Below the pieces are notes generated by a model. That model was given only the letters and a program-made list of their open reading frames with translations. It had not been told where the DNA came from and did not search any database. Positions 14,970 to 21,646 of a stretch of DNA of 32,002 nucleotides are shown here, in pieces; the stretch's first letter is position 1; the number at the start of each line of letters is the position of its first letter. Origin of the DNA: Actinomycetota bacterium (lineage in GTDB: Bacteria; Actinomycetota; Thermoleophilia; Gaiellales; Gaiellaceae); NCBI GenBank assembly GCA_003134505.1, contig PLBK01000021.1:253520-285521 (forward strand). The letters run 5' to 3'. The position numbers and the translations under genes are program-made.

Positions 14970-15026
14970 GCGTGTCGTCTCCTGGTAGAAGAGCGAAAGG
15001 CCGAGGCAGGCTCGGCACGTCTGCGC

Positions 15027-15578
15027 TCAGTGCTGAAGGCTTGCTAGCAGCCCGTCGGTGCAGGGCAGCACCACGACCGTCGCCTTTAGGGAACTGGGAA
15101 GCAGCCCGGGATCGGTCTTCGTGTCTCCGGCGAAGCTCGCCGTCACGGTGTACGTCCCCGGAGTTGGGAACGTCAGATCGCAAGAACCCTTGCCCGCGGT
15201 GAGCACGGCGGTGCATGTCCCCTCACCCTCGGGCAATCCGGCAGCGTCGACGGTCACCTGGTCAGACCCGTGCAGGGTGATGTTTGCCACGTCGAGCACT
15301 ATCGGAAATACGGTTGGTTCGCCGACGCTGGCCGGGCCCCCGAAGTTCATCGCGAGCGTCGTGGGCACGAAGAGCCTCCCGCCGGTGGCCACGTACGAGA
15401 CGCACTGGCCCTGGTTCTTGAACGAGGCCCCCGCCTGGTCGCGAAAATCAGTCCATCCGCCCTGCTTGCACCAATCCTTGTCTGACGCCCTCGCGCTTCC
15501 CGCGAGCGACATCGAAGCGACCCCGGCCAGCCCGATCACTACGACCAGCAGCCACGAAACGCGAACGCTACGGCGCAT
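15027..15578 (-). CDS. Secreted protein with bacterial Ig-like domain
   Basis: 183 aa from ATG 15578, with AAGGAAGGGG upstream. Residues 1-34 are a signal peptide (MRRSVRVSWLLVVVIGLAG...ARAS). The next part (DKDWCKQGGWTDFRDQ, ASFKNQGQCVSYVATGG) is a short cysteine motif seen at the start of many secreted actinobacterial proteins. Residues about 75-165 read as an Ig-like beta sandwich (SDQVTVDAAGLPEGEG, GKGSCDLTFPTPGTYTVTASFAGD). Such proteins are usually surface or wall associated; the role is unknown. It is the only gene between palindromes 2 and 3. Confidence 0.8.
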   Translation of the reverse strand: MRRSVRVSWLLVVVIGLAGVASMSLAGSARASDKDWCKQGGWTDFRDQAGASFKNQGQCVSYVATGGRLFVPTTLAMNFGGPASVGEPTVFPIVLDVANITLHGSDQVTVDAAGLPEGEGTCTAVLTAGKGSCDLTFPTPGTYTVTASFAGDTKTDPGLLPSSLKATVVVLPCTDGLLASLQH

Positions 15579-15738
15579 CTTCCATCCCCTTCCTTCTTGG
15601 AATGACAGCAGAACGGATGCTCTGACTGTATGCGCACGAGCGAACCGTGACAAGCCGGACAAGGGCGCTGCGCCTAGAGCATTTCCTTCGTCGGTACGGC
15701 ACGCGCTCGGGCGAGCGCCTGGCCGAGGCGAGCGAGCG

Positions 15739-15764
15739 TGTCGCTCTTTGGGGGAAGTACGACA
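15739..15764 (+). repeat. Oriented palindrome 3 of the intergenic array
   Basis: Arms TGTCGC/ACGACA (one mismatch) around core TCTTTGGGGGAAGT. It lies 160 bp upstream of the secreted-protein start, in the 496-bp gap 15579-16074, which otherwise holds a gene fragment and palindrome 4. Confidence 0.6.
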
Positions 15765-15787
15765 GACCGCCGCTCGTGCCGGTTGCC

Positions 15788-15988
15788 CTATGTCCCGGCC
15801 GGTGAGAGCAGCGCCGAGCCCGGTAGTAGCAGCTCGTTTCGGACGAGGAGTTGCGACGCGGTGAGAATGTTCTTCCACCCTCCACTCTCGTGGTCGCGGA
15901 CAACGACGGTGATGACCCGATTCGTGGCCCACGAGCCGTCCTCGAAGGTGAACCGGCTGGCACATGCGGCTGCGCTGTCGCTAGACGG
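15788..15988 (-). pseudogene. C-terminal gene fragment between palindromes 3 and 4
   Basis: On the minus strand a frame ending at TAG 15788 reads SRFTFEDGSWATNRVITVVV, then RDHESGGWKNILTASQL and LLPGSALLSPAGT. It looks like the last 55-60 residues of a folded domain, a beta-rich end. No ATG, GTG or TTG lies in frame up to palindrome 4 at 15989, so the gene is truncated at or near that site. I do not recognise the family. The 5' boundary given is the palindrome edge, not a true gene end. Confidence 0.4.
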
Positions 15989-16014
15989 TGTCGCGATTTG
16001 ATGGAAAGACGACA
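15989..16014 (+). repeat. Oriented palindrome 4 of the intergenic array
   Basis: Arms TGTCGC/ACGACA around core GATTTGATGGAAAG. It lies 60 bp beyond the stop of the anti-sigma-like gene. Confidence 0.55.
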
Positions 16015-16074
16015 GCGTGGCCGGGGCTTGGCGGGCAGCGATCCGGTCTCACTGCTTGGCAGCGATGAATTTGT

Positions 16075-17115
16075 CTATTTCGAGGCGGGCGTATTCGGGT
16101 TGGTCTGCGTGTTCGGCGGCTGCGTTCCCGGCGGCAGCGTTCCGGGCGGAACATCGGTCGAACTGGCGGGCGGCGTAATCGGCGGTGTGCTGCCGAGCTG
16201 GCTGTAGGTGATGCTCCACGTGTAGGTGCCATCGAGGGCGGGTGTGCCCGTGTCCTGCTGCTGGAAGGTCACGCTGACCTGCCTGACGAGGCCGTCGCCG
16301 CCGACGCTCATCTGGAGCTGGAGATCGTTGTGGTTGCCGCCGCCCAGGGCGAGGGCGCCTCCCTCTTTGCTCTTTAGGACACCGAAGATCATGCGCGTGA
16401 TGGCGCCGTTGCCATCGCTGGGAGCGATCCCTGCATCTGCGATGCTGTTCGGGATCGTGCCGGTGTAGAGCGTGGTGCCATCCGCTTGCGCCGTCTTCTG
16501 CACCCCGGTGGCGAGGGCGAGGATCTGCTGCGCGGTGGTGCCTGCGAGGTTGTCGCGTGCGTATTGCACCATCCCGCCGAGCGGCTTGGGCGGGACGGCC
16601 GACGCGTTGGCGTAATGCAGCCAGGTTCCATCCGACGTCTGCACGTACACGCCGCCCCCGATCAGCAGAAGCTGCCGGATCGAGCTGACGCCCAGCGAGA
16701 GCGGGTTGTCGCTAACGCCCGCCGAGAAGGCGAGGTCGCTGCCGTTCCAGCGGGTGGCCTCAAGCGTGTTGGTGACGCCTCCGTGGAGCAGGGTCGTCGT
16801 CATCGTCCCTGAGGGAGCTGCGGCGGTCGCGGCTAGCGCTCTCTGCGCCGCCGCGTTGGCACTCGGGGGCGAGTCAGCCGTCAACGCGAGACCGCCGACG
16901 ACGCCAACGACAGCGACTGCGGTGGCGACGGTGACAGCGAGGCCGACCACCCGGCGATGCCGAGAATCGGGCTTCGGCACTGGTCGCTGTTCCGGGACAG
17001 GGGTCGCGGGGATCTGCGTCCTGAGCGAGTCGAAGCCGTCGATCCACTCATCGAAGCCCGGCTGGTTCCGGGGACTCGCGTCGCGCAAGGCATGAAGGCT
17101 GCTGTCCGTACGCAT
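16075..17115 (-). CDS. Membrane protein partnered with ECF sigma factor (putative anti-sigma factor)
   Basis: 346 aa from ATG 17115, with AAGGAGGAAC 3 nt upstream. Residues 1-50 are a cytoplasmic stretch (LHALRDASPRNQPGFDEWIDGF). One membrane helix lies at about residues 57-80 (VVGLAVTVATAVAVVGVVGGLAL). The rest is an external domain (MTTTLLHGGVTNTLEATRWNG; LYTGTIPNSIADAGI; LQLQMSVGGDGLVRQVSVTF) resembling lipoprotein-like sensor domains. The tail is rich in Pro and Thr. It starts 50 bp after the ECF sigma gene in the same direction. The topology and context fit an anti-sigma factor that holds the sigma at the membrane, but no ZAS/HxxxCxxC zinc motif is seen, so this is inference. Confidence 0.7.
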   Translation of the reverse strand: MRTDSSLHALRDASPRNQPGFDEWIDGFDSLRTQIPATPVPEQRPVPKPDSRHRRVVGLAVTVATAVAVVGVVGGLALTADSPPSANAAAQRALAATAAAPSGTMTTTLLHGGVTNTLEATRWNGSDLAFSAGVSDNPLSLGVSSIRQLLLIGGGVYVQTSDGTWLHYANASAVPPKPLGGMVQYARDNLAGTTAQQILALATGVQKTAQADGTTLYTGTIPNSIADAGIAPSDGNGAITRMIFGVLKSKEGGALALGGGNHNDLQLQMSVGGDGLVRQVSVTFQQQDTGTPALDGTYTWSITYSQLGSTPPITPPASSTDVPPGTLPPGTQPPNTQTNPNTPASK

Positions 17116-17165
17116 GGTGTTCCTCCTTCGAGGAAGAGATAGTGGGGCCTTAGTGCGCTTCCGGG

Positions 17166-17726
17166 TCATGGCTCGCACCTGGTGGGGCGAGGCGAAACAG
17201 GACGGGGAACGCTCGTATCCATGGCAGACGTCCTCGCGTCGAAGGCGGCACGGAAACGCCGCTTTGCTCGATGCAGGCGAACCCGCACAGTCACTGGCGG
17301 ACGGTGCATCATCCTGCCGATCTCAGTTGCTGTGAGCCCTTCGCACTCGGCCAGGAACAGGAGTTCGCGGTCGCGCGGACCGAGCACCGCGAGGGCCTCG
17401 CGCACCTGCCCGGCGAGTGGTTCTTCCTCGGTCTGCTCGATGGCAACCGGCTGACTGTTCAGCTTCTCGTTCAGCTTGCTCCGGCGAGCGTCCGCCCGAC
17501 CCTGGTTCGCTACGACCCCTCGTGCGGTCGCGTACAGCCACGGTCGAGCCGCCTCGCCAGCGGGTACGTCGTCCAGCCGTCGCCACGCGATCAGGAACAC
17601 CTCGGCCACCGCGTCTTCTGCATCGCCGCGGGATCGCAAGCACCAGCGGCAGTACGAGGCGATGCCCGCAACGTGCTGTCGGAACAGCGCCTCGAAGCGC
17701 TCCCTAGCCACGTCTACCTCGGCCAA
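17166..17726 (-). CDS. ECF-family RNA polymerase sigma factor
   Basis: 186 aa. TTG 17726 is the start, with AGGAGG 5 nt upstream. Region 2 spans about residues 8-75 (FEALFRQHVAGIASYCRWCLRS, DAEDAVAEVFLIAWRRLDDVP, ARPWLYATARGVVANQ). Region 4 spans about 105-160 (LGPRDRELLFLAECEGLTATEIG, RPPVTVRVRLHRAKRRFRAAF). Regions 1 and 3 are absent, as in ECF factors. These proteins direct a small regulon, usually including their own operon. It is followed by the membrane anti-sigma-like gene. It lies inside the tRNA-Thr element, so the element may carry its own regulon control. Confidence 0.92.
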   Translation of the reverse strand: MAEVDVARERFEALFRQHVAGIASYCRWCLRSRGDAEDAVAEVFLIAWRRLDDVPAGEAARPWLYATARGVVANQGRADARRSKLNEKLNSQPVAIEQTEEEPLAGQVREALAVLGPRDRELLFLAECEGLTATEIGRMMHRPPVTVRVRLHRAKRRFRAAFDARTSAMDTSVPRPVSPRPTRCEP

Positions 17727-17765
17727 ATCGACCTCCTCGCCGGTTTACGCACTCATGCTGTAGAT

Positions 17766-17790
17766 GTCCACACCCGCAACAAACGTTTCA
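17766..17790 (-). promoter_or_regulatory. Candidate ECF-type promoter of the sigma/anti-sigma operon
   Basis: On the minus strand TGAAAC (17790-17785) and GAC (17768-17766) are separated by 16 nt. This fits the AAC-N16-GAC/CGTC layout of ECF promoters. It lies 40 bp upstream of the TTG start, so autoregulation is plausible. Confidence 0.35.
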
Positions 17791-17832
17791 GCGTCCTCCT
17801 CGCGATGACGAAGGCCCACGACGACACTGAGC

Positions 17833-17859
17833 CGTCGCACTTTTGCGGGAAAGGCGTCA
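17833..17859 (+). repeat. Oriented palindrome 5 of the intergenic array (degenerate)
   Basis: Core CTTTTGCGGGAA is identical to palindrome 2. The arms CGTCGC/GCGTCA are less regular and the spacing is one base longer. It lies upstream of the ECF sigma promoter, just inside the right arm repeats. Confidence 0.5.
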
Positions 17860-17868
17860 CCCAGCCTG

Positions 17869-17891
17869 CGATTGGTGAGTTCTTGGTGAGT
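17869..17891 (+). repeat. Tandem arm-type repeats, right end of element
   Basis: CGATTGGTGAGT (17869-17880) and TCTTGGTGAGT (17881-17891) match the pair at 13529-13552 in sequence and orientation. They lie 97 bp from the right attachment repeat. Confidence 0.65.
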
Positions 17892-17987
17892 AGAACCGGG
17901 GAGAGCCGGGGAATGACCGGCTTTCGCGCGGCGAGGGAATGGCTCAACCGTCCCCTCGCGTCCCCTCCCGTTGCCCAGCCTGTCACG

Positions 17988-18029
17988 CTTACCATGGAGG
18001 TGCTCTACCAGCTGAGCTAAGAGGGCGCT
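17988..18029 (-). pseudogene. Partial tRNA-Thr (5' half), right attachment-site repeat
   Basis: Identical over 42 bp to 13438-13479. It contains tRNA-Thr nucleotides 1-39 and stops in the anticodon stem, with no 3' half. A -10-like box (TAGACT, 18041-18036 on the minus strand) lies 10 bp from the 5' end, the same spacing as for the intact gene. It was therefore probably the original promoter and 5' half before integration. Confidence 0.85.
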
Positions 18030-18035
18030 CGGGAG

Positions 18036-18041
18036 AGTCTA
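18036..18041 (-). promoter_or_regulatory. -10 box of the displaced tRNA-Thr 5' half
   Basis: TAGACT on the minus strand, 10 bp upstream of the partial tRNA 5' end. It probably still initiates transcription into the element's right end. Confidence 0.45.
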
Positions 18042-18108
18042 GCCGCGCTCCGAGTAGGTGCCTGCGCCGCGCGAGAACCGCGCTTCTCGCGCCCGCACGC
18101 CAGGGTTC

Positions 18109-18510
18109 TCAGTCGTCCTCGTACGTCTGATCGGCGAGCCAGGCCTTCGCGACGCGTTTCTGTGCCCTTGTCAGCCATGCTTCGGTGACGAGGTCGCGCA
18201 ACTCGTCCCGATCGAGGCGGGCAAGATCCGGAATCCGGACCAGCACGGCGGGGTAGCCCCTGAAGTGCGGTGTGGTGAAGTACACGTCGCGGTCGTCCGC
18301 GAGCAGCAGCTCCTTTACGTCGAGGTCGGCGACTCGGAACATCAGCACGTCGGAGAGCCGCTCGCCCGTCTCCGCGTCGACGGCGTCAGGGCGTCGGCCG
18401 CGGTGGAAGCAGAACATCTTCCCGTGGACGTGGTACGAGGGCCGGCCGTCGTCGGAGAGCTCCCTCGTCGCCAGCGGCATGGCCGTCGCGAGCTCGTCGA
18501 GATCGGCCAT
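18109..18510 (-). CDS. MmcQ/YjbR-family protein
   Basis: 133 aa from ATG 18510, preceded by GGAGTGGCGAGG. The protein fits the MmcQ/YjbR (CyaY-like) fold: LDELATAMPLATRELSDDGRPSYHVHGKMFCF, then DLDVKELLLADDRDVYFTTPHFRGYPAVLV and a C-terminal helical pair LRDLVTEAWLTRAQKRVAKAWL. These are small, often labelled DNA-binding proteins whose exact role is unresolved. It lies just outside the tRNA-Thr element, between the displaced tRNA half and tRNA-Tyr, transcribed away from tRNA-Tyr. Confidence 0.85.
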   Translation of the reverse strand: MADLDELATAMPLATRELSDDGRPSYHVHGKMFCFHRGRRPDAVDAETGERLSDVLMFRVADLDVKELLLADDRDVYFTTPHFRGYPAVLVRIPDLARLDRDELRDLVTEAWLTRAQKRVAKAWLADQTYEDD

Positions 18511-18578
18511 CCTCGCCACTCCCGAACTCTGCCACGCCTCCGGTCGCGTCCGAGGCCGGGCTAGAATGCGCTCCCCCA

Positions 18579-18660
18579 GGGGGTGTACCCGAGTGGCCAA
18601 AGGGGACGGGCTGTAAACCCGTTGGCTCAGCCTACGGAGGTTCGAATCCTCCCGCCCCCA
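18579..18660 (+). tRNA. tRNA-Tyr (anticodon GUA)
   Basis: 82-nt class II tRNA. Acceptor GGGGGTG/CGCCCCC (one T-G pair), anticodon arm ACGGG CTGTAAA CCCGT giving GUA, long variable arm, T-arm GGAGG TTCGAAT CCTCC, discriminator A. CCA is not encoded. A -10-like TAGAAT lies upstream at about 18562. Confidence 0.95.
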
Positions 18661-18820
18661 TTTCGGTTCGAGAGTGCTCCGCTGTCTATGACCTAAGGTG
18701 TCAGGTAGGAACCCTCGGTAGTGGCGAACGGTTGGAGGGACCGCTGGTGTCCGCGCCCTCGAGCTCTACGTGCAGCGGCGACACCTTGAGGGAAGCCTCC
18801 GATCGGCCGAAGATGAGGTT

Positions 18821-20167
18821 ATGGACTCGCAGGTCAGTGGCAGCCTGCCCCGGGCACGGCGCGCACCGGTTGTCGACATGCTCGCCAGCTACGGCGCCAA
18901 GATCATCGGTGCGGCGCTCGGGCTCGGCAACGTTCTCATCGTCGCGCGAGTGCTGGGGCCGGATGGACGAGGCAGCGTCGCGTTCGTGTTCGCGACGACG
19001 TTGCTCGTGGCGCAGCTCGCCAGCCTCGGAGCTCATTGGGCGATCCCGAACCTCGGCGTGCACGACCGCAGCCTCCTCAGGGTGCTGACAGGGAACTCGG
19101 TCGCGCTCTCGCTGGTGTTGGGTGGTAGCGCGGTCGCGGTCGTCGGCCTCATGGTGCGAGTCTTCCCCGCGGTCGGCGGCCACGTCGACTCCGGCACCCG
19201 CTGGATCGGCCTCGCGTCCGTGCCCGTGGTGATCCTGAGCTACTGCCTGCTTATGGTCGCCCAGTCCGACTACCGCTTCGGCTTCATGAACATCTCGATG
19301 CTGCTGGTCCCGATGACCACCTTGTCCGTGAACTCGATCCTCGCCGCGGTGGGCGCTCTCAGCGTTCGCAGCGTGATCGTCGTCTGGGTCATCGGCCAGG
19401 TGTTCGGTCTCGCCGTGCTCGTCTGGTGTGTTCACACGCACGTGGCGGGCTTCGGCCGGCCAGACGCTCGCGTCGCGGCGAAGATGGTCGGCTTCGGTAT
19501 CAAGGCGCACGTGGGCCAGATGGGGATGGCCGGCACCTACCGTCTCGACCAGTGGCTGCTCGGCGCGATCAGCGGCGCCCGGGCGCTCGGGCTCTACAGC
19601 GTCGCGGTCGCCTGGGCCGAGGTGCTCTTCTTCCTGCCCGAGGCGGTCGCGATGGTGCAGCGGCCGGACTTCGTACGGGCGAGCCGCAAGGAGGCGTTCC
19701 GGAGGGCGGCGACCGCCTTTCGTGCCACCGTGCTGATCACGCTCGTCTCGACGGCGTTCATGGTCGTGGCGGCTCCCTTCCTCTGTACGACGATCTTCGG
19801 GGCTGCCTACAGCGGCTCGATCCGCGACCTGCGGATCCTCGCGCTCGGCGGGTGCGGCATCGTGGCGATCAAGCAGCTCGGCGTCGTTCTGACCACGCAG
19901 GGCAAACCCTTGCTCGAGACGGGCGCGATTCTCGTCGCCCTCGGTGCGACCGCTCTGGCGGACCTGCTCCTGATCCCCGCTCATGCCGACATCGGCGCCT
20001 CGATTGCGTCGACGCTGTCCTATTCGGCCGGGGGCGTGGCGATGGTCGTCGTCTTCGTCCGAACCCTCGGTGGCCAGGCGGCTGACCTGGTGCCGAGAGG
20101 CACGGAGCTGAGCTGGGTCTTCGTCAAGGCTCGGGCGCTCGCCCGCCGGCAGCCCGCGACCGGCTGA
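18821..20167 (+). CDS. Polysaccharide/oligosaccharide flippase-type membrane protein
   Basis: 448 aa from ATG 18821 (the frame is open to 18770, with an ATG-lacking extension of 17 residues from another start). It is almost wholly hydrophobic, with about 12 predicted membrane segments (for example LVLGGSAVAVVGLMVRVF, SVIVVWVIGQVFGLAVLVW, LVSTAFMVVAAPFLCTTIF). The N-terminus LASYGAKIIGAALGLGNVLIVARVLGPDGRG and the middle TYRLDQWLLGAISGARALGLYSVAVA are typical of the Wzx/PST branch of the MOP superfamily. Such proteins flip lipid-linked sugar units across the membrane. No glycosyltransferases are adjacent, so the substrate is unknown. Confidence 0.87.
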   Translation: MDSQVSGSLPRARRAPVVDMLASYGAKIIGAALGLGNVLIVARVLGPDGRGSVAFVFATTLLVAQLASLGAHWAIPNLGVHDRSLLRVLTGNSVALSLVLGGSAVAVVGLMVRVFPAVGGHVDSGTRWIGLASVPVVILSYCLLMVAQSDYRFGFMNISMLLVPMTTLSVNSILAAVGALSVRSVIVVWVIGQVFGLAVLVWCVHTHVAGFGRPDARVAAKMVGFGIKAHVGQMGMAGTYRLDQWLLGAISGARALGLYSVAVAWAEVLFFLPEAVAMVQRPDFVRASRKEAFRRAATAFRATVLITLVSTAFMVVAAPFLCTTIFGAAYSGSIRDLRILALGGCGIVAIKQLGVVLTTQGKPLLETGAILVALGATALADLLLIPAHADIGASIASTLSYSAGGVAMVVVFVRTLGGQAADLVPRGTELSWVFVKARALARRQPATG

Positions 20168-20202
20168 GCTCTTGTCGGCCGGCTGGAGTAGCCTTCCGGG
20201 CT

Positions 20203-21642
20203 GTGAGCGCGAACGAGCGCGAGGACATCTGCTTCACGCCTGTCGTCGAGTTACGCGCGATGCTCGCCAGCCGAGCGTTGTCGGCGCGCGAGCTCGTCGA
20301 GACGGTGCTGGCGCGGATCGATGAGGTCGATCACTCGGTCAATGCGATCGTCGAGACCCGACCGGAGGCCGCGCTCGAGGAGGCGGAGCGGGCTGACGGA
20401 GCCGTCGAGCGGGGCACGCTGCACGGCATTCCGGTGACGGTCAAGGATCTGATCGAGACGCGTGATCTTCCGACGACGTACGGCTCTCGGGCCTTCGCGG
20501 GCCACCTGGCAGGCTTCGAGGCTCTCGTCGTCACCCGGTTGCGCGACGCGGGGGCGATCCTGATCGGCAAGACGAACACCTCGGAATTCGGCCTGCGACC
20601 GACGGCCGAGAACTCGCTCTTCGGCGCCACGAGCAACCCTTGGCTGGCCGGCTACAACTCCGGCGGCTCGAGCGGCGGCGCGGCCGCGGCGACGGCCTCC
20701 GGCATGTCACCGCTCTCCCTCGGGAGCGACGGCGGTGGCTCGTGCCGCATTCCCGCGTCCTGCTGTGCCGCCGTCGGGATGAAGCCGACGCGCGGGCGGG
20801 TGCCGCTCGCACCGGGCGCGTACGAGGCATGGGCGGCGAATGTCACGAACGGCCCGATCGCGAGGAGCGTCCGAGACGTGGCACTGCTGCTCGACGTGAT
20901 CGCAGGGCCGGTCGTGGGCGAGCCGTACGGCGTCGCACCGCCGGAACGGCCCTTTCTCGAGGCGTGCGACGAGGCACCGCCGCGCCTCCGGATCGGCTTC
21001 CTCGCTGACCCGCCCGACGGCGCCGCGCTCGATTCCGAGGTACGCGAGGCGTTCGAAGACGCCGTTCGCACGCTCGAGTCGCTCGGCCACCATCTCGTCG
21101 AGACCGATCCGGGGCTCGGCGGCCTTCGCAGTGCCTACATGACGATCAAGCAGGGCAACACCGCCGCGTTGCTCGCTTCATCCGTCGCCGACGAGTCGCT
21201 GGCGGAGCTCGAGTCGAACACGCTCGCGATCGCCCAGCGTGGGTTGGCGAAGACCGCGGCCGACTACTGCCTGGCCGTCGACTTCGTGCGCAACGAGGCC
21301 GCCCGGATCATGCGCCACTGGACGGAGATCGACGTGCTCGCGACGCCGACTTTGACAAAGCTGCCGCTCCGGAACGGCGTCATCCCGGCGATCGCGGACT
21401 ACGACGAGCGCTGGACGTTCTGTCTCGACTGGCACGCGTTCACGTTCCCGTTCAACGTCACCGGCCAGCCGGCGATCTCGGTCCCGGCCGGCCGGAGTGC
21501 GGGCGATCTGCCGGTCGGGCTGCAGCTCGTCGGGCGGACGGGCGACGATGCAGGCCTGCTCGCGCTCGCCGCCGCCTACGAGGAGGCGCGGCCGTGGCGA
21601 GACCGCCACCCGGAGCTCGCACCCCGGGCGGCAGTCGCCTGA
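20203..21642 (+). CDS. Amidase signature-family hydrolase
   Basis: 479 aa from GTG 20203. The amidase signature core is complete: K81 in VTVKDLIETR, S156 in GGSSGGAAAA and S180 in GSDGGGSCRIPAS. This is the Ser-cisSer-Lys triad with the same spacing as characterised family members (75 and 24 residues). KPTRGRVPL follows as usual. These enzymes hydrolyse a wide range of amides; GatA, indole-acetamide and other substrates cannot be told apart here, and there is no GatB/C nearby. It starts 35 bp after the flippase. It is convergent with the ABC transporter operon, whose last gene ends 4 bp beyond, so a functional link between the two is possible but unproven. Confidence 0.92.
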   Translation: MSANEREDICFTPVVELRAMLASRALSARELVETVLARIDEVDHSVNAIVETRPEAALEEAERADGAVERGTLHGIPVTVKDLIETRDLPTTYGSRAFAGHLAGFEALVVTRLRDAGAILIGKTNTSEFGLRPTAENSLFGATSNPWLAGYNSGGSSGGAAAATASGMSPLSLGSDGGGSCRIPASCCAAVGMKPTRGRVPLAPGAYEAWAANVTNGPIARSVRDVALLLDVIAGPVVGEPYGVAPPERPFLEACDEAPPRLRIGFLADPPDGAALDSEVREAFEDAVRTLESLGHHLVETDPGLGGLRSAYMTIKQGNTAALLASSVADESLAELESNTLAIAQRGLAKTAADYCLAVDFVRNEAARIMRHWTEIDVLATPTLTKLPLRNGVIPAIADYDERWTFCLDWHAFTFPFNVTGQPAISVPAGRSAGDLPVGLQLVGRTGDDAGLLALAAAYEEARPWRDRHPELAPRAAVA

Positions 21643-21646
21643 GCTG

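Larger units (their letters stand above)
13438..17987. mobile_element. 4.55-kb element integrated in tRNA-Thr, with no visible integrase
   Basis: A perfect 42-bp direct repeat (13438-13479 and 17988-18029) spanning tRNA-Thr positions 1-39 plus 3 upstream bases brackets the segment. Near each end are paired 12-bp repeats (GATTGGTGAGT type) that look like integrase arm sites. Inside are a DUF4232 fragment, VOC protein, secreted Ig-like protein, another gene fragment and a sigma/anti-sigma pair, separated by five oriented palindromes. No tyrosine or serine recombinase frame is visible, so it is non-autonomous or decayed. The 310 bp at 13480-13790 hold only the tRNA promoter, arm repeats and no gene. 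The 274 bp at 14216-14489 hold palindrome 1 and no gene. Confidence 0.75.

Noticed and set aside
15738..16001. Plus-strand 87-aa frame overlapping palindromes 3 and 4
   Set aside because: Low-complexity Ser/Arg-rich product. The opposite strand has a better, protein-like frame.
14302..17859. Integron attC sites
   Set aside because: The palindromes lack the GTTRRRY/RYYYAAC core sites and no IntI-type integrase is present.
14302..17859. CRISPR array
   Set aside because: The repeats are 220-1,850 bp apart, degenerate and separated by genes, not by uniform spacers.
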